The notes under the pieces are model-generated. The model did not search any database and was not told the origin of the DNA. It worked only from the letters and a program-made list of their open reading frames with translations. The position numbers and the translations under genes are program-made. DNA of 24,827 nucleotides from HGM12713 sp045593725. GTDB taxonomy: Bacteria > Bacillota > Clostridia > Oscillospirales > CAG-272. Positions 15,138 to 22,247 of this stretch are shown here, in pieces (positions within the stretch are counted from its first letter, which is position 1; the number at the start of each line of letters is the position of its first letter). The stretch lies in NCBI GenBank assembly GCA_045593725.1, contig JAZNXE010000010.1, positions 1-24,827 on the forward strand, written 5' to 3'.

Positions 15138-15294
15138 ACCTCTGCGAGTAGGCTTTTTTGTGTGTCGATACGCGCCATTGCCGAAAGGCATCGAAGCACG
15201 CTACTCGGTGAGGGAGGTACACGGATCGCAGTTAAGGGCGCTTCAGCGTGCCCGAAACGGAGGTCAAATATTTTGAAAATGGAGGTGCCGCTAA
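15138..15294 (+). ncRNA. Candidate structured 5' leader RNA upstream of rpmG
   Basis: The leader is long and self-complementary. TGCC-GAAA-GGCA (15179-15190) is a GNRA-capped hairpin. CGAGTAG (15145-15151) pairs with CTACTCG (15201-15207). CTGCGA (15142-15147) pairs with TCGCAG (15226-15231) and overlaps the former by three bases. GGGCGC-TTCA-GCG (15236-15253) forms another hairpin. The rpmG ribosome site GGAGG (15281-15285) follows. I see no intrinsic terminator and do not recognise a known riboswitch. A ribosomal-protein autoregulatory leader is the most plausible reading. Confidence 0.5.
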
Positions 15295-15456
15295 ATGGCT
15301 AATGATGCAAGAGTTAAGATTACTCTGGTATGCACAGAGTGCAAGCAGAGAAATTACGACACAAAGAAGAACAAGAAAAACGACCCTGACAGACTTGAGC
15401 TGAAGAAGTACTGCAGGTTCTGCCGTAAGCACACTCTTCACAAAGAATCTAAGTAA
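15295..15456 (+). CDS. rpmG: 50S ribosomal protein L33 (zinc-ribbon type)
   Basis: A 53-aa L33, too short to stand out by length alone. It reads MANDARVKITLVCTEC at the start and has CxxC pairs at C13/C16 and C40/C43, so it is the zinc-binding (C+) paralogue type. The segment NYDTKKNKKNDPDRLELKKYC is typical of clostridial L33 (NYDTKKNKKN and LELKKYC seen). ATG 15295 has GGAGG at 15281-15285. The rpmG-secE-nusG order is standard for Firmicutes. Confidence 0.95.
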   Translation: MANDARVKITLVCTECKQRNYDTKKNKKNDPDRLELKKYCRFCRKHTLHKESK

Positions 15457-15474
15457 TTTGGAGGATAGGTGAAG

Positions 15475-15741
15475 ATGGCAGAAAAAGAGAAGAACGTAGC
15501 TGAAGTAGAGACCAAGCAGGCAAAGCCCGAAAAGACGAAAAAGGAAAAGAAAAAGGGCAGAGCAAAGAACGCTTGGAAGGGCTTCAGAAGCGAGCTCAAG
15601 AAAATCGTATGGCCCACTTGGAAGCAGGTTCTTAAGAATACCGGTATCGTTGTGGTTATCGTGCTTATTTGCACGATTGCGATAGGTGCTCTTGATATTG
15701 CTTTCAGAGAAGGCTTTGATGCGCTCGTAAATCTCTTTTAA
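15475..15741 (+). CDS. secE: Preprotein translocase subunit SecE
   Basis: The small essential Sec translocon subunit, 88 aa. The N-terminal 40 residues are highly charged (K/E-rich), followed by the amphipathic GFRSELKKIVWPTWKQ helix (the conserved WPT motif is present) and one membrane span at about 57-80. I chose ATG 15475 (GGAGG ten bases upstream); a GTG at 15469 is an alternative adding two residues. The gap to rpmG is 18 bases. Confidence 0.94.
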   Translation: MAEKEKNVAEVETKQAKPEKTKKEKKKGRAKNAWKGFRSELKKIVWPTWKQVLKNTGIVVVIVLICTIAIGALDIAFREGFDALVNLF

Positions 15742-15765
15742 CAAAAAAATTAAAGGGGAAAAATT

Positions 15766-16308
15766 ATGAGTGATATCAATGAGATGAATGTCGGTGTGAG
15801 ATGGTATGTGGCGCACACTTACTCCGGATATGAAAACAAGGTTAAAGCAAGCCTTGAAAAGATCGTCGAAAACCGAGGACTCGGACATCTTATCTTCGAT
15901 ATTAAAATTCCCGTTGAAACCGTTATAGAAAAGAACGGTGACAAGGAAAAAGAAGTCGAGATGAAGATTTTCCCTTGCTATGTGTACGTAAAGATGATAA
16001 TGACCGAGGAGAGCTGGCACGCGGTGAGAAACATCACAGGCGTTACGGGCTTCGTAGGCCCAGGCTCACGTCCTACACCCCTTACAGAGGCAGAGGTGGA
16101 ATCTCTCAACATAGAAGAGAAGTCGCCAGTAACCGTGCTTAAGTTCAAGGAGGGTGACGAGGTGGTTATCACCAGCGGACTGTTTGAAGGATACAACGGA
16201 ACCGTTCAGACAGTGTCCGACGATTTGAAGGTAGTTACGGTACTTGTTAAGAGAGGACGCCGTGACATGTCCGTTGAGCTTGACGCAAGCGTAGTAAAGC
16301 TTGCATAA
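15766..16308 (+). CDS. nusG: Transcription termination/antitermination protein NusG
   Basis: Full-length NusG (180 aa). The NGN domain begins RWYVAHTYSGYENKVKASLE and includes FPCYVYVKM and GVTGFVG, the RNA polymerase clamp contact surface; the KOW domain follows from about 127 with GDEVVITSGLFEGYNGTV. AAAGGGG lies before ATG 15766. It may couple transcription of this operon with translation via S10, as in the family. The stop is followed by a candidate L1-binding RNA. Confidence 0.96.
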   Translation: MSDINEMNVGVRWYVAHTYSGYENKVKASLEKIVENRGLGHLIFDIKIPVETVIEKNGDKEKEVEMKIFPCYVYVKMIMTEESWHAVRNITGVTGFVGPGSRPTPLTEAEVESLNIEEKSPVTVLKFKEGDEVVITSGLFEGYNGTVQTVSDDLKVVTVLVKRGRRDMSVELDASVVKLA

Positions 16309-16310
16309 CC

Positions 16311-16370
16311 GTGGCGCACGCCACAGTGGGAGGGAGAAAAATTTTGTAATTCTCCCGTAAATTCACCACA
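16311..16370 (+). promoter_or_regulatory. Candidate ribosomal protein L1-binding mRNA site before rplK
   Basis: Between nusG and rplK lies GTGGCG/CGCCAC (16311-16324) and then a two-part stem: GTGG (16326-16329) with CCAC (16366-16369), and GGGAGAA (16332-16338) with TTCTCCC (16350-16356), separated by an asymmetric internal loop (GA against GTAAATTCA). Two short stems joined by such a loop, right before rplK-rplA, are what L1 autoregulatory sites look like. The link to L1 is inferred from position and shape. Confidence 0.55.
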
Positions 16371-16387
16371 ATGGAGGTATTTTAATT

Positions 16388-16813
16388 ATGGCAAAGAAAG
16401 TTATGGGTTACATCAAGCTGCAGTTGCCCGCCGGAAAGGCAACTCCCCAGCCCCCCGTAGGTCCTGCACTCGGTCAGTACGGTGTAGCGATCCCTGTATT
16501 TACAAAGGAATTTAACGAGAGAACCAAGAACGATATGGGACTTATCATCCCTGTTGTTATTACTGTTTACGCAGACCGTTCTTTCACATTTATCACCAAG
16601 ACTCCCCCCGCTCCCGTTCTTATAAAGAAGGCAGTAGGAATCGAGTCCGGTTCTGCAAAGCCTAACAAGACCAAGGTAGCAAAGCTTACCAAGGAACAGG
16701 TACGCAAGATAGCTGAAACCAAGATGCCCGACCTCAACGCATCCTGCATCGAAACCGCAATGAGCATGGTAGCAGGAACAGCTCGCAGCATGGGCGTAGA
16801 AGTTGAAGACTGA
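16388..16813 (+). CDS. rplK: 50S ribosomal protein L11
   Basis: L11 (141 aa, standard length) forms the GTPase-associated stalk base. The proline-rich N-terminal motif PQPPVGPALGQYGVAI is clear; the asparagine of the usual GVNI is Ala here. The C-terminal rRNA-binding domain includes TKTPPAPVLIKKA and the MVAGTARSMGVEVE end. ATG 16388 is preceded by GGAGG. The rplK stop TGA overlaps the rplA ribosome site, so the two are translationally linked. Confidence 0.95.
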   Translation: MAKKVMGYIKLQLPAGKATPQPPVGPALGQYGVAIPVFTKEFNERTKNDMGLIIPVVITVYADRSFTFITKTPPAPVLIKKAVGIESGSAKPNKTKVAKLTKEQVRKIAETKMPDLNASCIETAMSMVAGTARSMGVEVED

Positions 16814-16827
16814 GGAGGGTGTTGAAA

Positions 16828-17514
16828 ATGGGAAAGAAATATATTGACAGCGCAAAGCTGATTGACAGAAGCAAGGCTTATGACCCCTCTGAAGCTCTTA
16901 ACCTCGTATGTGAGACTTCTAAGGCAAAGTTTGATGAAACAATAGAGATACACATCCGTCTGGGTGTTGACTCCCGTCACGCTGACCAGCAGGTAAGAGG
17001 CGCGGTAGTTCTTCCTAACGGAACAGGTAAGAAGGTAAAGGTTCTCGTATTCGCTAAGGGCGATAAGGTTCAGGCAGCTCTCGACGCGGGCGCAGATTAC
17101 GCAGGCGGAGCAGAGTATGCGGACAAGATCGTTCAGGAGAACTGGTTTGATTTTGACGTAGTAGTAGCAAGCCCTGATATGATGGGTGTTATCGGTAAGC
17201 TCGGTAAGGTTCTCGGTCCTAAGGGACTTATGCCTTCTCCTAAGGCAGGAACTGTTACTCCCGACGTTGCAAAGGCTGTTACAGAGGCTAAGGCTGGTAA
17301 GATCGAGTATCGTCTGGACAAGACCAACATTATCCACTGTCCTATCGGCAAGGCATCCTTCGGTGTTGAGAAGCTCACACAGAACTTCGACACACTCGTT
17401 GGCGCTGTTATCAAGGCAAAGCCCGCTGCGGCTAAGGGTCAGTACATTAAGAGCTGCGTTATCGCAAGCACTATGGGCCCCGGAATAAAAATCAATCAGG
17501 CAAAGCTTGGTTAA
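16828..17514 (+). CDS. rplA: 50S ribosomal protein L1
   Basis: L1 (228 aa) shapes the E-site stalk and can repress its own operon. I chose ATG 16828 (GAGGAGGGT at 16812-16819) over an in-frame GTG at 16819 inside that ribosome site. MGKKYIDSAKLIDRSKAYDP and the signature LGPKGLMPSPKAGTV are intact (KGLMPSPKAGT, about residues 132-142). It ends the operon: a strong terminator follows 11 bases later. In most Firmicutes rplJ and rplL would come next; they are not in this window. Confidence 0.95.
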   Translation: MGKKYIDSAKLIDRSKAYDPSEALNLVCETSKAKFDETIEIHIRLGVDSRHADQQVRGAVVLPNGTGKKVKVLVFAKGDKVQAALDAGADYAGGAEYADKIVQENWFDFDVVVASPDMMGVIGKLGKVLGPKGLMPSPKAGTVTPDVAKAVTEAKAGKIEYRLDKTNIIHCPIGKASFGVEKLTQNFDTLVGAVIKAKPAAAKGQYIKSCVIASTMGPGIKINQAKLG

Positions 17515-17525
17515 TGAAATGAAAT

Positions 17526-17556
17526 AAAAAGACCGCGAGATATCGCGGTCTTTTTT
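17526..17556 (+). terminator. Strong intrinsic terminator after rplA
   Basis: AAAAAGACCGCGA (17526-17538) and TCGCGGTCTTTTT (17543-17555) form a perfect 13-bp stem with a 4-base loop and a run of six T. It separates rplKA from rny. Confidence 0.95.
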
Positions 17557-17598
17557 GTGCTTATTTTACAGAAAAATAGCAAGATTATGAGAAAACTC

Positions 17599-17627
17599 TT
17601 GACAAAGAGATAAAAAAAGTGTAAAAT
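17599..17627 (+). promoter_or_regulatory. Sigma-A promoter of rny
   Basis: TTGACA (17599-17604), 17-base spacer, TAAAAT (17622-17627). The leader to ATG 17736 would be about 100 bases, AT-rich, with no obvious structure. Confidence 0.85.
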
Positions 17628-17735
17628 ATACAATGTATATATGTGTCATAAAAGTGATTTGTTGATATTTGAAATCTCGATATGATATATCTATAATCTT
17701 TGATAAAAAAATAAAGGACAAGGAGGTGCTTAAAA

Positions 17736-19301
17736 ATGGAATTGATTAATGAGATCTTAATGGCAGCTGCCGCCTTTTTGGTAGCAGGTGTCGCTTCCGC
17801 GCTTATTTTCCGTAAGGTAGGCTATAACGCTCGCAAGCGAGTTGCCGAGGCGGAGATAGGCTCCGCAGAGGATGAAGCGAAAAGAATTCGGTCCGAGGGC
17901 GCAAAGCAGGCAGAAACCTTGAAAAAGGAAGCCTTGATAAGTGCTAAGGAAGAAATACTTAAGCAGAGAAACGAAGCGGAAAAAGAGCTTAAAGAGCGTC
18001 GCGCTGATGTTTCAAGAATGGAACGCCGTATTACCCAGAAGGAAGAAAATCTGGATAAGAAGGCAGAGGCTCTTGAACAGAAAAACGAATTGCTTGATAA
18101 GAAGATAAAGGAAAATGATGTTTTGCGTGAGCAGATCAACGAGCTTCGTCATAAGGAGCTTGAGGTTCTCGAGGAGATATCCAAATTTTCCGCTGAGGAA
18201 GCTAAGGAAGAGCTTATTAACCGTGTTGAATCCGAAGTGAAGCACGAGTTGGCTCAGAGAATGTCCGACCTTGAGGCTCAGTTCAAGGAGGATGCTGATG
18301 CAAAGGCAAAGAACATAATTTCACTTGCCATTCAGAGATGTGCCGCAGACCATGTGGCAGAAACAACAGTTTCCGTAGTGTCCCTTCCCAACGAGGATAT
18401 GAAGGGAAGAATAATCGGACGCGAGGGAAGAAATATTCAGATGCTTGAAAAGCTTACGGGTGTTGAGCTTATAATCGACGACACTCCCGAGGCTATCACT
18501 CTTTCGGGATTTGATCCTGTCAGACGTGAAATAGCCCGTATAACGCTTGAAAAGCTTATTTCTGACGGACGTATCCACCCGTCAAGAATTGAGGAAACGG
18601 TGGAGAAGGCGACCAGAGAGGTCGAGACGAACATCAAGCAGGCAGGAGAGCGCGCAACATTTGACGTGGGTATCCACGGTATAAACGCGGATCTTGTGAG
18701 AATGCTTGGAAGACTTCGTTACAGAACCAGCTACGGACAGAATGTCCTTAAGCATTCTATTGAGGTAGCGCTCATAGCGGGAATGATAGCAGATGAGCTT
18801 GGTATTGACAGTACGGTAGCGAAGCGCGCAGGACTTCTCCACGATATTGGAAAAGCGCAGACCCACGAAATGGAAGGCTCACACGTAGAGCTTGGAGTAA
18901 ATCTCGCAAAGAGATATAAGGAATCCCGCGACGTTATCCACGCCATAGAGGCGCATCACGGTGACGTTGATCCCCAGACTATTACTGCCGTAATAGTTCA
19001 GGCAGCAGACGCTATATCTGCAGCAAGACCCGGAGCCCGCAGAGAGGATCTTGAAAATTATATCAAGAGACTTGAAAAGATAGAGGAAATCGCGAAGGGA
19101 TTTTCGGGAGTTGACAAGGCCTTTGCCGTTCAGGCGGGCAGAGAAATACGCGTAATGGTAAAGCCCGAGGAGGTAAACGACGACGGAATGAAGCTTATAG
19201 CAAGAGAAATGGCTGTAAAGATTCAGGAAGAGGTCAAGTATCCGGGTCAGATAAAGATAAATCTTATCCGAGAGAGCCGCGCGGTAGATTACGCGAAATA
19301 A
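17736..19301 (+). CDS. rny: Ribonuclease Y
   Basis: Membrane-bound endoribonuclease that starts mRNA decay in Firmicutes. At 521 aa it is the normal length. An N-terminal membrane anchor (about 3-26) is followed by a long coiled coil (about 30-190, rich in K/E with repeated AEKELKERR-type heptads), a KH domain with GRIIGREGRNIQ, and an HD domain with HDIGKA as metal-binding motif and HHGDVDP after it. AAGGAGGTG lies before ATG 17736. It has its own promoter and is monocistronic; the downstream 19302-19388 stretch holds only a small GCGGAAATCCGC palindrome. Confidence 0.97.
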   Translation: MELINEILMAAAAFLVAGVASALIFRKVGYNARKRVAEAEIGSAEDEAKRIRSEGAKQAETLKKEALISAKEEILKQRNEAEKELKERRADVSRMERRITQKEENLDKKAEALEQKNELLDKKIKENDVLREQINELRHKELEVLEEISKFSAEEAKEELINRVESEVKHELAQRMSDLEAQFKEDADAKAKNIISLAIQRCAADHVAETTVSVVSLPNEDMKGRIIGREGRNIQMLEKLTGVELIIDDTPEAITLSGFDPVRREIARITLEKLISDGRIHPSRIEETVEKATREVETNIKQAGERATFDVGIHGINADLVRMLGRLRYRTSYGQNVLKHSIEVALIAGMIADELGIDSTVAKRAGLLHDIGKAQTHEMEGSHVELGVNLAKRYKESRDVIHAIEAHHGDVDPQTITAVIVQAADAISAARPGARREDLENYIKRLEKIEEIAKGFSGVDKAFAVQAGREIRVMVKPEEVNDDGMKLIAREMAVKIQEEVKYPGQIKINLIRESRAVDYAK

Positions 19302-19388
19302 AAAATTCACTCATAGAGTGTTATCCATATATTTCATATAAATCCACAAGGGTAATATGGCGGAAATCCGCTTGAGATAAATTGGATA

Positions 19389-19430
19389 AAGGGGCTGTGC
19401 CGAAAGGTAAACAGCCCCTTGATTTTTCTT
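19389..19430 (+). terminator. Terminator after rny
   Basis: AAGGGGCTGT (19389-19398) pairs with ACAGCCCCTT (19411-19420), 10-bp stem, 12-base loop, then GATTTTTCTTT. The end of its stem and T run coincide with the -35 box of the next promoter. Confidence 0.88.
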
Positions 19431-19447
19431 TGATTATGTGGTAGAAT
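19419..19447 (+). promoter_or_regulatory. Probable sigma-A promoter of rnhA
   Basis: TTGATT (19419-19424), 17-base spacer, TAGAAT (19442-19447). It overlaps the rny terminator. The leader to ATG 19478 is about 25 bases, with a TTGGAGGAA ribosome site. Confidence 0.75.
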
Positions 19448-19477
19448 ATAGTAAAGATATTTTGGAGGAAGGCTTTT

Positions 19478-19918
19478 ATGAAAAAGGTTGAGCTTTATAC
19501 CGACGGAGCGTGCAGAGGAAACCCCGGGCGCGGCGGCTGGGGAGCAATCCTCGTTTACGGGGAAAGGGAAAAGGAGCTTTCGGGCGGAGAGCCTATGACC
19601 ACCAACAATAGAATGGAGCTTATGGCGGCTATTGCCGGTATGGAGGCGCTTAAAGAGCCTTGCGATATAACGCTTACCTCGGACTCAAAATATCTTGTTG
19701 ATGCCATAAATCAAGGATGGCTTGACTCCTGGAAAAAAAGAGGATGGAAAAAGGCAGATAAATCCCCCGTGCTTAACGTGGAGCTGTGGCAGAGGATAGA
19801 TGAGCTGTTGTCAATTCATAAAGTAAGCTTTGTGTGGGTTCACGGTCATACGGGTCATCCCTATAACGAGCGCTGCGACGTACTCGCAACCACCTTTGCG
19901 GATAGCTTTGACAAATAA
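19478..19918 (+). CDS. rnhA: Ribonuclease HI
   Basis: Degrades the RNA strand of RNA-DNA hybrids. The 146-aa protein keeps all four carboxylates: D9 (YTDGAC), E47 (RMEL), D69 (SDS) and D134 (NERCD), plus the catalytic-loop H124 (GHTGHPYNERCD). The basic protrusion SWKKRGWKK is also present, as in E. coli RNase HI. GGAGG precedes ATG 19478. Its stop codon overlaps the left end of a palindromic mobile-type element, so the 3' end has no native spacer. Confidence 0.96.
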   Translation: MKKVELYTDGACRGNPGRGGWGAILVYGEREKELSGGEPMTTNNRMELMAAIAGMEALKEPCDITLTSDSKYLVDAINQGWLDSWKKRGWKKADKSPVLNVELWQRIDELLSIHKVSFVWVHGHTGHPYNERCDVLATTFADSFDK

Positions 19919-20149
19919 GGAGCTGTCTCATTTAACGCAGAACAAAAACACACAAACAAACGATAAAAAAGCCGCTTTTGCTATCAAAAGACGATAGTGA
20001 AAGCGGTTTTTGTGTAGAAATTTTCAAGGTGAAGCTTTCAAATTTCATTTTTATGTGCGTTTTTTAGCCGCGAAAACGCTCTCTAGCGTACCTTTGTACG
20101 CCGACGAGAACGTTTTCACGACTTCTGCATCTTAATGAGACAGCCCCTT
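19917..20149. mobile_element. MITE-like element between rnhA and mntP
   Basis: About 233 bases bounded by imperfect inverted repeats of 26-27 bases: left 19917-19942 and right 20123-20149 share AAGG(A/G)GCTGTCTCATT and GCAGAA. Inside are two large hairpins (19965-20011 and about 20069-20119) and no coding frame. GGGGCTGTCTCA-type ends resemble those of some IS families such as IS1182, from memory. No target duplication is evident. It fills the whole gap between two convergent genes. Confidence 0.7.
19965..20011. terminator. Bidirectional terminator hairpin inside the MITE-like element
   Basis: CCGCTTTTGCTATC (19972-19985) pairs with GATAGTGAAAGCGG (19993-20006) using two G-T wobbles, flanked by AAAAAAG on the left and TTTTTG on the right. 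It could stop transcription of both rnhA and mntP. Confidence 0.8.
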
Positions 20150-20154
20150 GTGTT

Positions 20155-20724
20155 TTATTCAAGCAGCCCCTCGATAAGCAGCTTTAATCCTATTCCGATA
20201 AGCACAAGACCGCCGATAAGCTCGGCTTTCGACTTGAATTTTGAGCCGAATTTGTGACCTATTACAACGCCCAAAGAGCAAAGGACAAAGGTTATGGCGC
20301 CGATAATTCCAATGGAAGAAACTATATTTATATCGGGATATAGGGAGAATGTGATGCCCACAGCCAGCGCGTCAATACTGGTTGCGATAGCCAACATAAA
20401 CAGCTCCTTTATATCAAGACTGTCCTCTTTTTCGCAACAGCAAACATCGTCATCCTTGAAGGATTCCAATGCCATCTTTCCCCCGATAAAGGCAAGGAGA
20501 GCGAAGGCTATCCAATGGTCAAAGGCAGAGATGTACTGAACCAACTGGTTGCCCAGAAGCCAGCCAATCAAAGGCATAAGCATCTGAAATCCGCCAAAAA
20601 ATACGGCAATTATAATTATTTTCAGCTTCTTAAGCTTGGGCATCTTTATACCCTTGCAGATTGATACGGCAAAAGCGTCCATTGCCAATCCGATGCCCGT
20701 GAGCAAAATTTCCAAATATCCCAT
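20155..20724 (-). CDS. mntP: Manganese efflux pump MntP
   Basis: A 189-aa, six-helix MntP family protein that exports Mn2+. The essential aspartates of the two repeats are present: D16 (LAMDAFAVS) and D118 (SIDALAVG), the same numbers as in E. coli MntP. The central loop carries DDDVCCCEKED at 91-101, an acidic Cys-triplet unusual to my knowledge and possibly metal-sensing. ATG 20724 has AAGAGG upstream (the weaker site GAGGTTTTT). Its own promoter faces that of trkH. The untranslated leader is only about 25 bases, so no yybP-ykoY manganese riboswitch fits in. Confidence 0.92.
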   Translation of the reverse strand: MGYLEILLTGIGLAMDAFAVSICKGIKMPKLKKLKIIIIAVFFGGFQMLMPLIGWLLGNQLVQYISAFDHWIAFALLAFIGGKMALESFKDDDVCCCEKEDSLDIKELFMLAIATSIDALAVGITFSLYPDINIVSSIGIIGAITFVLCSLGVVIGHKFGSKFKSKAELIGGLVLIGIGLKLLIEGLLE

Positions 20725-20754
20725 AAAAACCTCTTGATACTATTTAACGAATAT

Positions 20755-20783
20755 ATTTTACCATAATTCAGAAGCAAAGTCAA
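20755..20783 (-). promoter_or_regulatory. Sigma-A promoter of mntP
   Basis: On the minus strand TTGACT (20783-20778), 17-base spacer, TAAAAT (20760-20755). It directs transcription leftward into mntP with a leader of about 25 bases. Confidence 0.82.
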
Positions 20784-20801
20784 GAAAATAATGGACATAG
20801 G

Positions 20802-20830
20802 TTGAAAAACGAACGTATTTATGATATAAT
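20802..20830 (+). promoter_or_regulatory. Sigma-A promoter of trkH-trkA
   Basis: TTGAAA (20802-20807), 17-base spacer, TATAAT (20825-20830). Transcription should begin near 20837, about 40 bases before trkH. It lies back to back with the mntP promoter. Confidence 0.88.
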
Positions 20831-20876
20831 ACACACAAAAGGACCAATAATATTCGATTTGAGAGAAAATGAGTAT

Positions 20877-22238
20877 ATGAGAGCAAAGCTGAAATTAAAA
20901 ATATCAACGACACACATAATACTTTTAAGCTTTTTGACCGCCATATTTTTAGGGGCTATACTGCTTAGTCTTCCCGTAAGCTCAGCTGACGGCAGAGCGT
21001 TACCTTTTATCGACGCGTTGTTTACCGCAACCACGGCTACCTGTGTTACAGGGCTCGTAGTAGTTCCCACAGCTACGGCGTGGAGCGTTTTCGGACAAGC
21101 GGTTATTCTCGTATTGATACAGATTGGCGGGCTTGGCATTATAACCGTGATGGCAGGCTTGACGGTATTTATAAATAAAAAGATGGGACTTTCTGATAGA
21201 CTCTTGCTTCAGGATGCCTTTAATCTTAATTCCTTGGATGGCTTGTCGTCATTTGTCAGAAAAGTGATAATAGGAACGCTGGCGGTAGAGGGGGTCGGAG
21301 CGCTTTTTTATATGACGGTATTTATCCCTCGATTTGGCGTGAGAGGAATATGGATATCGATCTTTAATTCAATATCCGCCTTTTGTAATGCGGGGATGGA
21401 TATCATCGGTGAGAACAGCCTTTATGATTACGTTGCTGACCCAATGATAAATCTGGTCACCTGTTCACTTATAATTTTGGGAGGTCTTGGATATATCGTT
21501 TGGTGGGACATTGCAAGAGTCTTCAAGAGGGCACGGACACGAAGAGGAGGAATACTTAAAGGCCTAACGCTTCACAGTAAGATAGTTCTTATCACTACCG
21601 CGGTCTTGCTAATAGTCGGGGGTGCTTGCTTCTTCGCTTTTGAATATGACAATCCCAACACTATCGGGGAGCTTTCGCTTTTTGGAAAGCTTCAAGCATC
21701 ACTATTTCAGTCTGTTACCACAAGGACTGCGGGCTTCGCTACGGTGCCTCAGGAGGAGCTTACAAATCCATCTGCTATCCTGTCGCTTTTGCTTATGTTT
21801 ATAGGTGGTTCTCCTGTTGGTACGGCGGGCGGAATAAAAACCGTCACCTTCGTCGTGTTGATAGGCGCGGCGGTGTCGGCGATAAAAAACAAAAACGAGG
21901 TGTCGATGCTTCAGCGAACCCTGCCCAAAGCAGCGGTATCAAAGGCCATCGGAGTGTGCTCTATGTCCTTTTCTATAATGTTTATATCTACCGTGGCGTT
22001 GTCACTTGTTGCAAACGCCCCGGCGTTGGATATACTTTATGAAACTGTAAGCGCTACCGCTACAGTAGGACTTTCAAGGGCTTTGACGGCAAGCCTCGAT
22101 ACGGTGGGTAAGCTTATTGTAATCGTTACTATGTATCTTGGTAGGGTAGGACCTATATCGCTTGCCATAGCGTTCAATTTTAAAAATCAAAGTAGAAATA
22201 TTATAAAAGAACCGACCGAGGATGTAAGCGTCGGATAG
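20877..22238 (+). CDS. trkH: TrkH/KtrB-type potassium uptake protein, membrane subunit
   Basis: Ion-conducting subunit of a Trk/Ktr K+ uptake system, 453 aa from ATG 20877. Longer in-frame starts (TTG 20802 or 20859) were rejected or ranked lower because 20802 lies inside the promoter. The ribosome site at 20877 is weak. Four membrane-pore-membrane repeats are visible through their filter segments: TATTATCVTGL, SISAFCNAGMD, SVTTRTAGFA and VSATATVGLS. The size is closer to KtrB than to TrkH of E. coli. The gating subunit gene follows 9 bases later, so the pair forms one complex in the membrane. Confidence 0.93.
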   Translation: MRAKLKLKISTTHIILLSFLTAIFLGAILLSLPVSSADGRALPFIDALFTATTATCVTGLVVVPTATAWSVFGQAVILVLIQIGGLGIITVMAGLTVFINKKMGLSDRLLLQDAFNLNSLDGLSSFVRKVIIGTLAVEGVGALFYMTVFIPRFGVRGIWISIFNSISAFCNAGMDIIGENSLYDYVADPMINLVTCSLIILGGLGYIVWWDIARVFKRARTRRGGILKGLTLHSKIVLITTAVLLIVGGACFFAFEYDNPNTIGELSLFGKLQASLFQSVTTRTAGFATVPQEELTNPSAILSLLLMFIGGSPVGTAGGIKTVTFVVLIGAAVSAIKNKNEVSMLQRTLPKAAVSKAIGVCSMSFSIMFISTVALSLVANAPALDILYETVSATATVGLSRALTASLDTVGKLIVIVTMYLGRVGPISLAIAFNFKNQSRNIIKEPTEDVSVG

Positions 22239-22247
22239 GAGGAAGAT

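Noticed and set aside
15209..15226. T-box-like stretch (AGGGAGGTACACGG) in the rpmG leader
   Set aside because: Only loosely similar to the T-box consensus, with no specifier stem recognised and no terminator/antiterminator pair following; an aminoacyl-tRNA target gene is also missing.
15160..15276. Possible GTG-started leader peptide (about 38 codons) in the rpmG leader
   Set aside because: No ribosome site at a proper distance and no recognisable peptide; the frame is explained by the structured leader being free of stops by chance.
20725..20754. yybP-ykoY manganese riboswitch upstream of mntP
   Set aside because: The promoter is so close that only about 25 untranslated bases remain, too few for this riboswitch.
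20831..20876. c-di-AMP (ydaO/yuaA) riboswitch upstream of trkH
   Set aside because: The leader is about 40 bases; the riboswitch needs well over 100.
20802..20876. Longer trkH start at TTG 20802
   Set aside because: This TTG is the -35 box of the promoter, so it cannot be in the transcript; ATG 20877 fits the family N-terminus.
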